DNA from: Hydrogenothermaceae bacterium
Lineage (GTDB): Bacteria > Aquificota > Aquificia > Aquificales > Hydrogenothermaceae
Direction: 5' to 3'
Length of the DNA stretch: 5,556 nt
Assembly (NCBI GenBank): GCA_026985705.1
Contig: JALSPY010000011.1
Coordinates: forward strand, 1 to 5,556
Shown: one piece after another, positions 1 through 5,533 of the stretch
How the letters are laid out: each line of letters starts with the position of its first letter
Numbering within the stretch: position 1 is the stretch's first letter
The notes under the pieces: model-generated
What the model saw: the letters and a program-made list of their open reading frames with translations, nothing else
The model's database searches: none
Told to the model about the DNA's origin: nothing
Program-made: the position numbers and the translations under genes

Positions 1-1
1 A

Positions 2-364
2 TCTAAAATTTCTAAAGGAGCTTTAAGGTTTTTAATTATTTTTAATAATTTAATGAAAAGAAATAATTCAAATATAAGATTAGAAATAACAGATTACATT
101 CTAAACAACTCATCTGAAGAGGAAGAGATATTCTCTGTAGGTTATCAGCTTTATACAAAATTAACAGGTAAGCATCCATATAGTAGACCCAATATACTCT
201 ATGCTTTAGGTGAGCCTAAACCTGAACCTGTCCACAAAATTAATAAAGATATATCTAAAGAATTTAGCCAGATTGTTATGAAAATGATTTCTACAGATTT
301 AAACAAAAGATATTCAGTTTTTACAGAAATAGAAGGTGATTTAGAAAAGATTTTTATTAAATAA
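2..364 (+). CDS. C-terminal part of a Ser/Thr protein kinase-like protein, probable pseudokinase (5' end outside window)
   Basis: The frame is open to the left edge, giving 120 visible residues. The first internal ATG (53) has no Shine-Dalgarno, so the true start lies upstream. The fragment follows the kinase C-lobe. An SKG (residues 4-6) stands where many kinases have HSKG before the catalytic loop. Asn16 matches the metal-binding Asn of HRDxxxxN. Asp31 in TDYI matches the DFG Asp, 15 residues later (13 in PKA). EIFSVGYQLYTKLTGKHPY (42-60) matches the helix F block DIWSLGxxLYxxLTGxxPF, and NKRYS matches the subdomain XI Arg region. The HRD triplet itself reads Arg-Phe-Leu, so the catalytic Asp is missing. 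DFG reads Asp-Tyr-Ile. Only ~11 residues separate Asp31 from helix F, against ~36 in PKA, so the activation loop and APE motif are absent. Phosphotransfer therefore looks unlikely; a binding or scaffold role is inferred. The gene ends 14 bases before narK and is probably co-transcribed with it. The N-lobe cannot be seen. Confidence 0.75.
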   Translation, partial: SKISKGALRFLIIFNNLMKRNNSNIRLEITDYILNNSSEEEEIFSVGYQLYTKLTGKHPYSRPNILYALGEPKPEPVHKINKDISKEFSQIVMKMISTDLNKRYSVFTEIEGDLEKIFIK

Positions 365-372
365 GAGGGAGG
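365..372 (+). promoter_or_regulatory. Ribosome binding site of narK
   Basis: GAGGGAGG lies six T residues upstream of the ATG at 379. It sits in the 14-base gap after the kinase-like gene and fixes the narK start. The gap leaves no room for a separate promoter, which supports co-transcription. Confidence 0.8.
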
Positions 373-378
373 TTTTTT

Positions 379-1713
379 ATGGAAAAGGTTGTTAAATACC
401 AAGGAAGAGAGATTAAAGTAGAGATTAACCCTACATTAGGACTTATAATGGCAACTTTTGGTTTCTTTATCGGTTTTGCAGCAGTTTCATTGTATGGACC
501 AGTGGCTAAAAATCTAAAGGAAATATTAGGGCTTTCAGGTTTTCTAATGGGTTTATTGGTGGCTGCTCCAAATTTAACAGGTTCACTTTTAAGAATTCCA
601 TTTGCCGCATGGGTTGATAAAGTCGGCGGTAAAATTCCATTAGCTACACTTTTAGGTTTAGCTGTAATAGGAATGGCAGGTTTATCAACACTTTTATACC
701 TATACTATCCAAATCTTGAGCCATGGATGTACTGGTTAATACTGTTTTTTGGATTATTAAGTGGTTGTGGTATAGCTACATTTTCAGTCGGTATAGCTCA
801 AACTGCTTACTGGTTTCCAGAAAAAAGACAAGGTTTTGCATTAGGAACATATGCAGGTGTTGGTAATTTAGCACCGGGAATATTTGGGATGATATTACCA
901 TTTGCATTAAAATCAATTGGTTTAACAATGTCTTACATACTTTGGTTTGGTTTTCTATTAGTTGGAACAGTTATATATATCTTATTTGCTAAAGATGCTC
1001 CATACTTCCAATTAAGGAAGGCTGGTGTTCCCCATGAAGACGCAACTAGACTTGCTAAAGAATTAGGTCAAGAGTTAATACCAACAGGTGGATTAATAAG
1101 CTCTTTAAAAAATTCTGCTAAACATATTCAAACATGGGCTTTAGTATCCCTTTATTTTGTATCATTCGGTGGTTTTTTAGCTTTAACCGGGTGGTTTATA
1201 GTTTTTTGGCAAAACAGCTATGATATGGAAGTAAGACAAGCAGGTTTACTAATGGCATTTGGTTTTTCAATATTAGCATCGGTTATAAGGATATTTGGAG
1301 GAACATTATCAGATAAGATAGGTGGTGAGTTAGTTTCTATAATGGCATTTGCCACTGTTTTAGTTGGAGCAATACTAATAATTTCAGCTGGAAATTCTAA
1401 TTTTGCATTATCTCTAACTGGTGAAGTATTAATGGGAGCAGGTATGGGAATAGCTAACGGTTCTGTATTTAAACTTGTCCCTAAGTATGTTCCTCATGCT
1501 ACAGGTGGAGCAGCTGGATGGGTAGGAGGGTTAGGAGCTTTTGGTGGTTTTGTAGTCCCTCCAATACTTGGATTATTCGTCCAAAATTACGGTGTTATAG
1601 GATATTCAAAAGGGTTTATAGTTTATGTTGTATTGGCTATATTTGCAATCATAATATCAGTAATCTTATGGAAGTTTTACGGAAAAGATATTAACAAACC
1701 AATTGAAGATTAA
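379..1713 (+). CDS. narK: Nitrate/nitrite transporter NarK (MFS, NNP family)
   Basis: A 444-residue inner-membrane protein of the major facilitator superfamily that moves nitrate in (and possibly nitrite out) for the reductase encoded next. About 12 hydrophobic segments run from residue ~20 to ~433, after a short polar N-terminus. Family hallmarks are visible. Arg72 in GSLLRIPFAAWVD and Arg304 in SVIRIFGGTLSD match the two substrate-binding arginines of TM2 and TM8 (R89 and R305 in E. coli NarK). The first nitrate signature is AGVGNLAPGIFG (159-170). The second starts at GAGMGIANGSVFKLVP (353-368) and continues with a Gly-rich stretch to VPP (393-395). WVDKVGGK (78-85) and LSDKIGGE (310-317) are the MFS loop motifs of each half. 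The length is usual for a single-domain NarK. The ATG is set by GAGGGAGG upstream. The gene is followed by nasA after 23 bases. Import direction is inferred from the coupling to an assimilatory reductase. The fold and family are near certain; the exact nitrate/nitrite mode is not. Confidence 0.93.
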   Translation: MEKVVKYQGREIKVEINPTLGLIMATFGFFIGFAAVSLYGPVAKNLKEILGLSGFLMGLLVAAPNLTGSLLRIPFAAWVDKVGGKIPLATLLGLAVIGMAGLSTLLYLYYPNLEPWMYWLILFFGLLSGCGIATFSVGIAQTAYWFPEKRQGFALGTYAGVGNLAPGIFGMILPFALKSIGLTMSYILWFGFLLVGTVIYILFAKDAPYFQLRKAGVPHEDATRLAKELGQELIPTGGLISSLKNSAKHIQTWALVSLYFVSFGGFLALTGWFIVFWQNSYDMEVRQAGLLMAFGFSILASVIRIFGGTLSDKIGGELVSIMAFATVLVGAILIISAGNSNFALSLTGEVLMGAGMGIANGSVFKLVPKYVPHATGGAAGWVGGLGAFGGFVVPPILGLFVQNYGVIGYSKGFIVYVVLAIFAIIISVILWKFYGKDINKPIED

Positions 1714-1720
1714 AAAAATA

Positions 1721-1729
1721 AGGAAGAGG
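1721..1729 (+). promoter_or_regulatory. Ribosome binding site of nasA
   Basis: AGGAAGAGG lies seven bases upstream of the ATG at 1737. It supports this start, which places the first Fe-S cysteine at residue 8, as expected for a cytoplasmic Nas/NarB enzyme without a Tat signal. Confidence 0.75.
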
Positions 1730-1736
1730 TAAGAAA

Positions 1737-4205
1737 ATGGATAGGATAACAGCTCAATGTCCATACTGTGGGGTAGGTTGTGGACTTGAGATAATAAAAG
1801 ATAAAAAGAATAGATTTAAGATAATAGGAAATAAAACACATCCTGCAACTAAAGGAGATTTATGTTTAAAACCAATTCCCCTTCCAAAAGTTATGGATAT
1901 AGGAAGGGTTCCTGCCCCCCTTTATAGAGAAAATAAAAAAGATGAATTTAAAGAAATAACTTGGGAAGAGGCAATAAATATAATTGCTGAAAAATTAAAA
2001 CAGAATAAACCAGATGAGAACTATTTCTACATATCAGGACAGTTAACTACAGAGGATAGTTATGTAATAAATAAATTTGTGAAGGGATTTATTAAAACTA
2101 ACAATATAGACGCTAACTCAAGGTTATGTATGGCTTCTGCCGTTATGGGGTATAAGTTAGCTTTCGGTTCAGATGGACCACCGGGAAGTTATGAAGATAT
2201 AGATGATGCTGATACATTTATATTTGCAGGCTCAAATGCAGCTTGGACACATCCAGTTTTATTTAAAAGAGTTTTAAAAAGGAAAAAAGAGTATAAAGAT
2301 AGTTTAATAATAACTATAGACCCTGTAGAAACAGAAACAGCTAAAAAGTCTGATATATGGATACCTATAAAACCGGGAACTGATACAGTTTTATTTAACA
2401 GTGTTCTATATCTTTTAACTAAGTATAAATGGATAGATTATGAGTTTATCATAAATCATACAGATAACTTTTTAGATGCTGTTAAAGAAGCACAAAAATA
2501 TCCACCGGAAGTTGCATCAAAGATATGTGATATAGATGAAAAGTATATTTATAAACTTGCTGAGGTGTTCGGTTTAAGAAAAAAAGTTATATCTTTCTGG
2601 ACTATGGGTTTAAATCAGTCTGTTAATGGAACTATGAAAAATCTAGCACTAATAAATCTTCATCTTGCAACAGGAAGAATAAATGAAAAAGGATGTCCCT
2701 TCTCTTTAACAGGACAACCTAATGCAATGGGCGGTAGAGAGGTTGGTTATTTAGTTAATGGTCTCCCCGGATATAGAGATGTAAGAAATGAGGAAGACAG
2801 GAAGTATATGGAGCAGTTCTGGGGAATAAGTGAAGGTAGTATAAAACCAAAACCGGGTATAACTATAGTAGAAGCATATGACAAAATGTTAAATGGAGAG
2901 ATAAAGCTATTCTGGACTGTATGCACAAATCCTGTTGTTTCAGCACCTAATCTTAATAAATTTTGGAGAGCTTTAAGAAACACATTCGTTATAGTCCAAG
3001 ATGCATACTTAAACGATATGGTAGATTTTGCAAATCTAGTTTTACCTACTTCACAGTGGGGAGAAAAGGAAGGGGTTATGACAGGCTCAGATAGAACAAT
3101 AACATATAATAAACCGTTTAGAAACCCTCCACCACAAGCTAAACATGACTGGCAGATATTCTGTGAAGTGGCAGAAAAACTAGGTTTTGGTGATAAATTT
3201 AACTATAAAAACTCAAGAGAAATTTTTGATGAGTATAAACAGACAACTAAAGGAAGACTTTGTGATATATCCGACTGGAACTATGAAGATTTACCGAAAC
3301 AGTGGGGAGGAAGATGGCTTTATAAAGATAAAGTATTTCCAACACCGTCCGGTAGAGCAAGATTTAACCCTGCAAAGTTTGAACCTCCTGCAGATAATCT
3401 AGAGTATCCTTTTAGCTTCATATTAACAACTGGAAGGACTAAAAAACAATGGCATACAATGACACGGACAGGAAAAGCTTTCGAACTTTTAAGGGGTGAA
3501 GAAGAACCCTTCATTCTATTTAATGAAGAGGATGCTTATGAACTTGGAATAATTGATGGTGATTATATAAATGTTCAATCTAAAAGGGGAAAAGTGTATA
3601 TAAAGGTTAAATTAGGAAATATAAAAAGAGGTGTTGTTTTCGCTCCATTTGGTTATGGCTTAATCTATCACTTTCCTACAAACATTTTAGTATCAGATGC
3701 AATAGACCCTATATCTAAAGAACCTGATTTAAAGTTCTCAGCTGTATATATTAAAGCTAAGAGAAGACCTATTACGAAACTTTCAGATGAAAGTGTTTAT
3801 ATTGTCCAAACTTTTATTTCCTCATTAAAGAGAATGGAATTTCAAAAGATACTGTATAACTTTTACCAAACTTTAATAAAGAAAAATGAAAAATTCAGAG
3901 ATTTTATAAATGATGAAAGTATAGGAATGTTTATCAAGGAAGATATAAAAATCTATGAAAATATTAACTCCATTAAAAATATAGAGGATATTCTTCAGAA
4001 AAGGGCAGAGTTATACTTCAAAAATAAAATTTATCCTGAAGATTACAAAGAGTTTGTAAATATATTTTTAAGAAATCTAAGAAGTATGAGAAATATTAGG
4101 TATGTGGAGTATGAAGCTTGGAAGGAAGTTTTAAACTATATTTTAAATCTAATTAAGGTAAAAAGTGATAAATTATTTGAACTTAAGAGATTAGGGAACA
4201 TATAG
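1737..4205 (+). CDS. nasA: Assimilatory nitrate reductase catalytic subunit (Mo-bis-MGD, 4Fe-4S) with a C-terminal globin-like extension
   Basis: Reduces nitrate to nitrite in the cytoplasm. The 4Fe-4S ligands are Cys8, Cys11, Cys15 and Cys43, followed by Lys45 as in Nap/Nas enzymes. The likely molybdenum ligand is Cys131 in NSRLCMASAV. GSNAAWTHPVLFKR, FWTMGLNQSVNGT and TGQPNAMGGREVG are Nas/Nap cofactor-binding signatures. The molydopterin-binding domain runs from ~557 to ~676 and includes QWHTMTRTG. No Tat signal is present, so the enzyme is cytoplasmic. The reductase core resembles ferredoxin-dependent NarB in length (~678 residues). The [2Fe-2S] BFD-like tail of many NasA proteins is absent; residues 679-822 instead form a helical, Cys-free and His-free extension described separately. 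One deviation is GSDRT after EKEGVMT, where many relatives have NSERR. No FAD/NADH domain is visible, so ferredoxin or an unlinked partner should supply electrons. It is the last gene of the narK operon. The nitrate substrate is supported by family motifs and by the neighbour narK; formate dehydrogenase is less likely, since the motif is RLCMASAV and no selenocysteine is present. Confidence 0.92.
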   Translation: MDRITAQCPYCGVGCGLEIIKDKKNRFKIIGNKTHPATKGDLCLKPIPLPKVMDIGRVPAPLYRENKKDEFKEITWEEAINIIAEKLKQNKPDENYFYISGQLTTEDSYVINKFVKGFIKTNNIDANSRLCMASAVMGYKLAFGSDGPPGSYEDIDDADTFIFAGSNAAWTHPVLFKRVLKRKKEYKDSLIITIDPVETETAKKSDIWIPIKPGTDTVLFNSVLYLLTKYKWIDYEFIINHTDNFLDAVKEAQKYPPEVASKICDIDEKYIYKLAEVFGLRKKVISFWTMGLNQSVNGTMKNLALINLHLATGRINEKGCPFSLTGQPNAMGGREVGYLVNGLPGYRDVRNEEDRKYMEQFWGISEGSIKPKPGITIVEAYDKMLNGEIKLFWTVCTNPVVSAPNLNKFWRALRNTFVIVQDAYLNDMVDFANLVLPTSQWGEKEGVMTGSDRTITYNKPFRNPPPQAKHDWQIFCEVAEKLGFGDKFNYKNSREIFDEYKQTTKGRLCDISDWNYEDLPKQWGGRWLYKDKVFPTPSGRARFNPAKFEPPADNLEYPFSFILTTGRTKKQWHTMTRTGKAFELLRGEEEPFILFNEEDAYELGIIDGDYINVQSKRGKVYIKVKLGNIKRGVVFAPFGYGLIYHFPTNILVSDAIDPISKEPDLKFSAVYIKAKRRPITKLSDESVYIVQTFISSLKRMEFQKILYNFYQTLIKKNEKFRDFINDESIGMFIKEDIKIYENINSIKNIEDILQKRAELYFKNKIYPEDYKEFVNIFLRNLRSMRNIRYVEYEAWKEVLNYILNLIKVKSDKLFELKRLGNI
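3780..4157 (+). other. Globin-like domain fused to the C-terminus of NasA, proximal His replaced by Tyr
   Basis: Covers NasA residues ~682-807. LSDESVYIVQTFISSL matches the globin A helix. FYQTLIKKNEKFRDFI matches the B-C-CD region of flavohaemoglobins (E. coli Hmp FYDRMFTHNPELKEIF), which keeps Tyr710 at B10; Phe723 is one residue off the CD1 Phe. YFKNKIYPEDY (760-770) matches HTSFQIKPEQY of Hmp, so Tyr760 stands at the F8 proximal His and Tyr770 at the conserved G5 Tyr. EAWKEVLNYILNLI matches the H helix DAWGKAYGVLANVF. Order and spacing fit a complete globin of ~125 residues. No His or Cys occurs anywhere in the tail, so ordinary heme ligation is not possible. It may be a heme-free globin (as in RsbR-type sensors), a Tyr-ligated heme domain or a structural remnant. 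The alignment was made by eye from memory of Hmp and has not been tested by a profile search. Confidence 0.7.
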
Positions 4206-4212
4206 ATAAGAT

Positions 4213-4231
4213 AGGGGGGAGTTAACCCCCT
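4213..4231. terminator. Hairpin between convergent nasA and bpsA, probable bidirectional terminator
   Basis: AGGGGG (4213-4218) pairs with CCCCCT (4226-4231) around a 7-base loop. It is the only GC-rich stem in the 41-base gap between the two stop codons, so it can serve both transcripts. Neither side has a clean run of T: CCTTTAAAG follows on the plus strand, and ATCTTATC follows on the minus strand. It may act as a weak intrinsic terminator or as a 3'-end block rather than a textbook one. Confidence 0.55.
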
Positions 4232-4246
4232 CCTTTAAAGAAATTT

Positions 4247-5323
4247 CTATGTAGTTGAGCCTTCCTCATCTAAGTATAACTCTCTGAATACCTCATCTTT
4301 AATCTGAATATTTTCTCCTTTAAATCCGGGCATAGCTTCTATTCTATACCAAGCAGACCTATACCATATGTCAGAAGGTCCTTTATTTACAGGTGCCACT
4401 TTCTGAGCTCTAGTTTCTTCGTGATACTCCCAGTTCATATAAGCATTAAAATCTTGAATTATATCTGTAATAACCATTCCATAATCGTTTATCAGAGCCT
4501 TTTGGAATTTCTGCCATCTGTTTAAAGAGCTATCCCTTAAAGTTAACCCAAAATAACCTGCTGAACCTTCACCTTTAAGAGATGCTATTCCTCTAGCTAT
4601 GAATGCTTTGAATGCCTTTTCTGTTTCAGGTGGGTCAGTTATAAATACATCAAAAGCTCCCACCCATTCTTCAGGGAAAGGATTTCTTAAATCAAATCTT
4701 ATCGCTTCGGCATTATCTATTCCTAACTCTTTAAATATTCTGTTATCAAATTCAATTGCTCTCTCATCTATATCTAATATTAAAACTTTTCTAGGTAATC
4801 TAGTTAATGCTACAGCTAATCCTGTTAAATCATCTTCAGCACCCATAACTAAGATATCCCTGTTTCTTAAATCCTCTCTACTGTCTAAGAATAAAACTCT
4901 AGATATTGTTGTTTCAGGTGTGACTGAACCTTGGTCATACTCCTGTATAGCCTTTGGTCTATCTTTAGCTAACTCAACGAATGTTCTATACCATTCTTTA
5001 TTTGCATAAAAAGGAATTCCTCTACCTTCGCAAGCACTACAGGTGTAATCAACATACGGCGGAATATTTAACTCTTTTACTAAATTTTCCCCTTTTTCAG
5101 TTAAATAAATTTCATCATTTTCTACTTTTAAAATATTTTCGTTTATTAATTCTCTAATTATTTCGGAAGCAGCTGGAACTGGTAAGTCTGAGTAATCAAC
5201 TATCTTCCAGAAATCAGATACGACTTGGACTGCAGCCAAAACCCTTTCCACATTTCTTGGAATTAATCTAATATTCGTCTTCTCTGTAGCATTTTTAGAA
5301 ACCTTTAATAGTATTTCTACCAA
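4247..5323 (-). CDS. bpsA: N4-bis(aminopropyl)spermidine synthase (branched-chain polyamine synthase)
   Basis: Transfers two aminopropyl groups from decarboxylated S-adenosylmethionine to the N4 of spermidine, giving the quaternary branched polyamine that stabilises nucleic acids in thermophiles. It is cytoplasmic. Residues ~24-88 form a winged-helix-like N-terminal domain ending in LTEKGENLVKEL. CSACEGRG (95-102) is a possible metal-binding Cys pair. A Rossmann methyltransferase-like core follows: ILVMGAEDDLTGLA (157-170) is the nucleotide-binding and catalytic loop, VLILDID (180-186) is strand beta2 with its acidic end, and FDVFITDPPET (224-234) is the DPP motif. The C-terminal part carries NWEYHEE (297-303). 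The length of 358 fits the family. The loop reads GAEDD where the Thermococcus enzyme, as I recall, has GDDD with a catalytic Asp. The start is TTG: GGAGGT lies seven bases upstream and no ATG occurs in-frame before residue 160. The gene converges on the nitrate operon and appears unrelated to it. Family assignment is strong; the exact product is inferred from the family. Confidence 0.9.
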   Translation of the reverse strand: MVEILLKVSKNATEKTNIRLIPRNVERVLAAVQVVSDFWKIVDYSDLPVPAASEIIRELINENILKVENDEIYLTEKGENLVKELNIPPYVDYTCSACEGRGIPFYANKEWYRTFVELAKDRPKAIQEYDQGSVTPETTISRVLFLDSREDLRNRDILVMGAEDDLTGLAVALTRLPRKVLILDIDERAIEFDNRIFKELGIDNAEAIRFDLRNPFPEEWVGAFDVFITDPPETEKAFKAFIARGIASLKGEGSAGYFGLTLRDSSLNRWQKFQKALINDYGMVITDIIQDFNAYMNWEYHEETRAQKVAPVNKGPSDIWYRSAWYRIEAMPGFKGENIQIKDEVFRELYLDEEGSTT

Positions 5324-5329
5324 CTGTTT

Positions 5330-5335
5330 ACCTCC
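5330..5335 (-). promoter_or_regulatory. Ribosome binding site of bpsA (decides a TTG start)
   Basis: Read on the minus strand this is GGAGGT, near-perfect for Shine-Dalgarno pairing, with a six- to seven-base spacer (AAACAG after the T) to the TTG codon at 5323-5321. It is the evidence for choosing a non-ATG start. Confidence 0.8.
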
Positions 5336-5364
5336 AAAAATTATTTAATTTTCCAAACTTAAAT

Positions 5365-5394
5365 ATTATAACTTGATATAACTTGAAATATAAA
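5365..5394 (-). promoter_or_regulatory. Candidate sigma70-type promoter of bpsA
   Basis: Minus-strand TATAAT (5370-5365) is a perfect -10 hexamer about 40 bases upstream of the start codon, which would give a leader of roughly 35 bases. The best -35 is TTTATA (5394-5389) with an 18-base spacer, a weak match (4 of 6). In DNA this AT-rich a TATAAT can occur by chance; its position relative to bpsA is the main support. Confidence 0.4.
5367..5386. repeat. Tandem 10-bp direct repeat TATAACTTGA upstream of bpsA
   Basis: Two exact adjacent copies of TATAACTTGA (5367-5376 and 5377-5386). Looser ACTTAA or ACTTAT echoes occur at 5357, 5395 and 5412. The 10-base period is close to one helical turn, and the copies lie in the -10 to -35 spacer of the candidate bpsA promoter. 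It could be an operator or simple AT-rich slippage. Confidence 0.6.
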
Positions 5395-5465
5395 ACTTAA
5401 AAAAACTAAAAACTTATTTGAAATCAGATAATAAAACCCCCTTTAAAAAGCAAGTAATCTTAATA

Positions 5466-5533
5466 TTAATAAAATCTAAAATTCAATTTATAGAAAATCT
5501 GCTATTTGTAGATAGTGTTTTAGATTTTATTAA
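5466..5533. repeat. Perfect 16-bp inverted repeat with 36-base spacer
   Basis: TTAATAAAATCTAAAA (5466-5481) is the exact reverse complement of TTTTAGATTTTATTAA (5518-5533). The spacer contains a small inner hairpin, CTAT (5502-5505) with ATAG (5512-5515). The stem is very AT-rich and has no clean T-run on either side. It lies 140-210 bases upstream of bpsA, in the part of the 5324-5556 gene-free stretch nearest the window edge. It may be the 3' end of a gene beyond the window, a protein-binding site or the edge of a small element. The rest of that gene-free stretch shows nothing else I can name. Confidence 0.6.

Noticed and set aside
53..364. A separate 103-residue gene starting at ATG 53
   Set aside because: The frame is open upstream to the edge, no Shine-Dalgarno precedes this ATG, and the residues before it align to the kinase catalytic loop, so it is the tail of a longer gene.
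199..402. Minus-strand open frame of 67 codons crossing the kinase-narK junction
   Set aside because: It is antisense to two plus-strand genes and covers the narK ribosome binding site; no domain is visible.
2747..2983. Minus-strand open frame of 78 codons inside nasA
   Set aside because: Antisense shadow of conserved molybdopterin oxidoreductase sequence; no domain or ribosome binding site.
3187..3402. Plus-strand open frame of 71 codons in another frame of nasA
   Set aside because: It overlaps conserved nasA coding sequence entirely and shows no family resemblance.
3320..3514. Minus-strand open frame of 64 codons inside nasA
   Set aside because: Antisense to the molydopterin-binding domain of NasA, with no ribosome binding site or domain; a shadow.
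3771..4205. Possibility that the NasA tail is a read-through from a lost stop codon into a former intergenic region
   Set aside because: The tail keeps a clean frame of 144 codons with ordered amphipathic helices and globin landmarks, which random intergenic DNA this AT-rich would not give. It could still be an ancient fusion of a former separate globin gene.
4599..5009. Plus-strand open frame of 136 codons inside bpsA
   Set aside because: It lies antisense to a well-supported gene, has Ser/Asn-rich low-information content, no recognisable domain and no convincing ribosome binding site.
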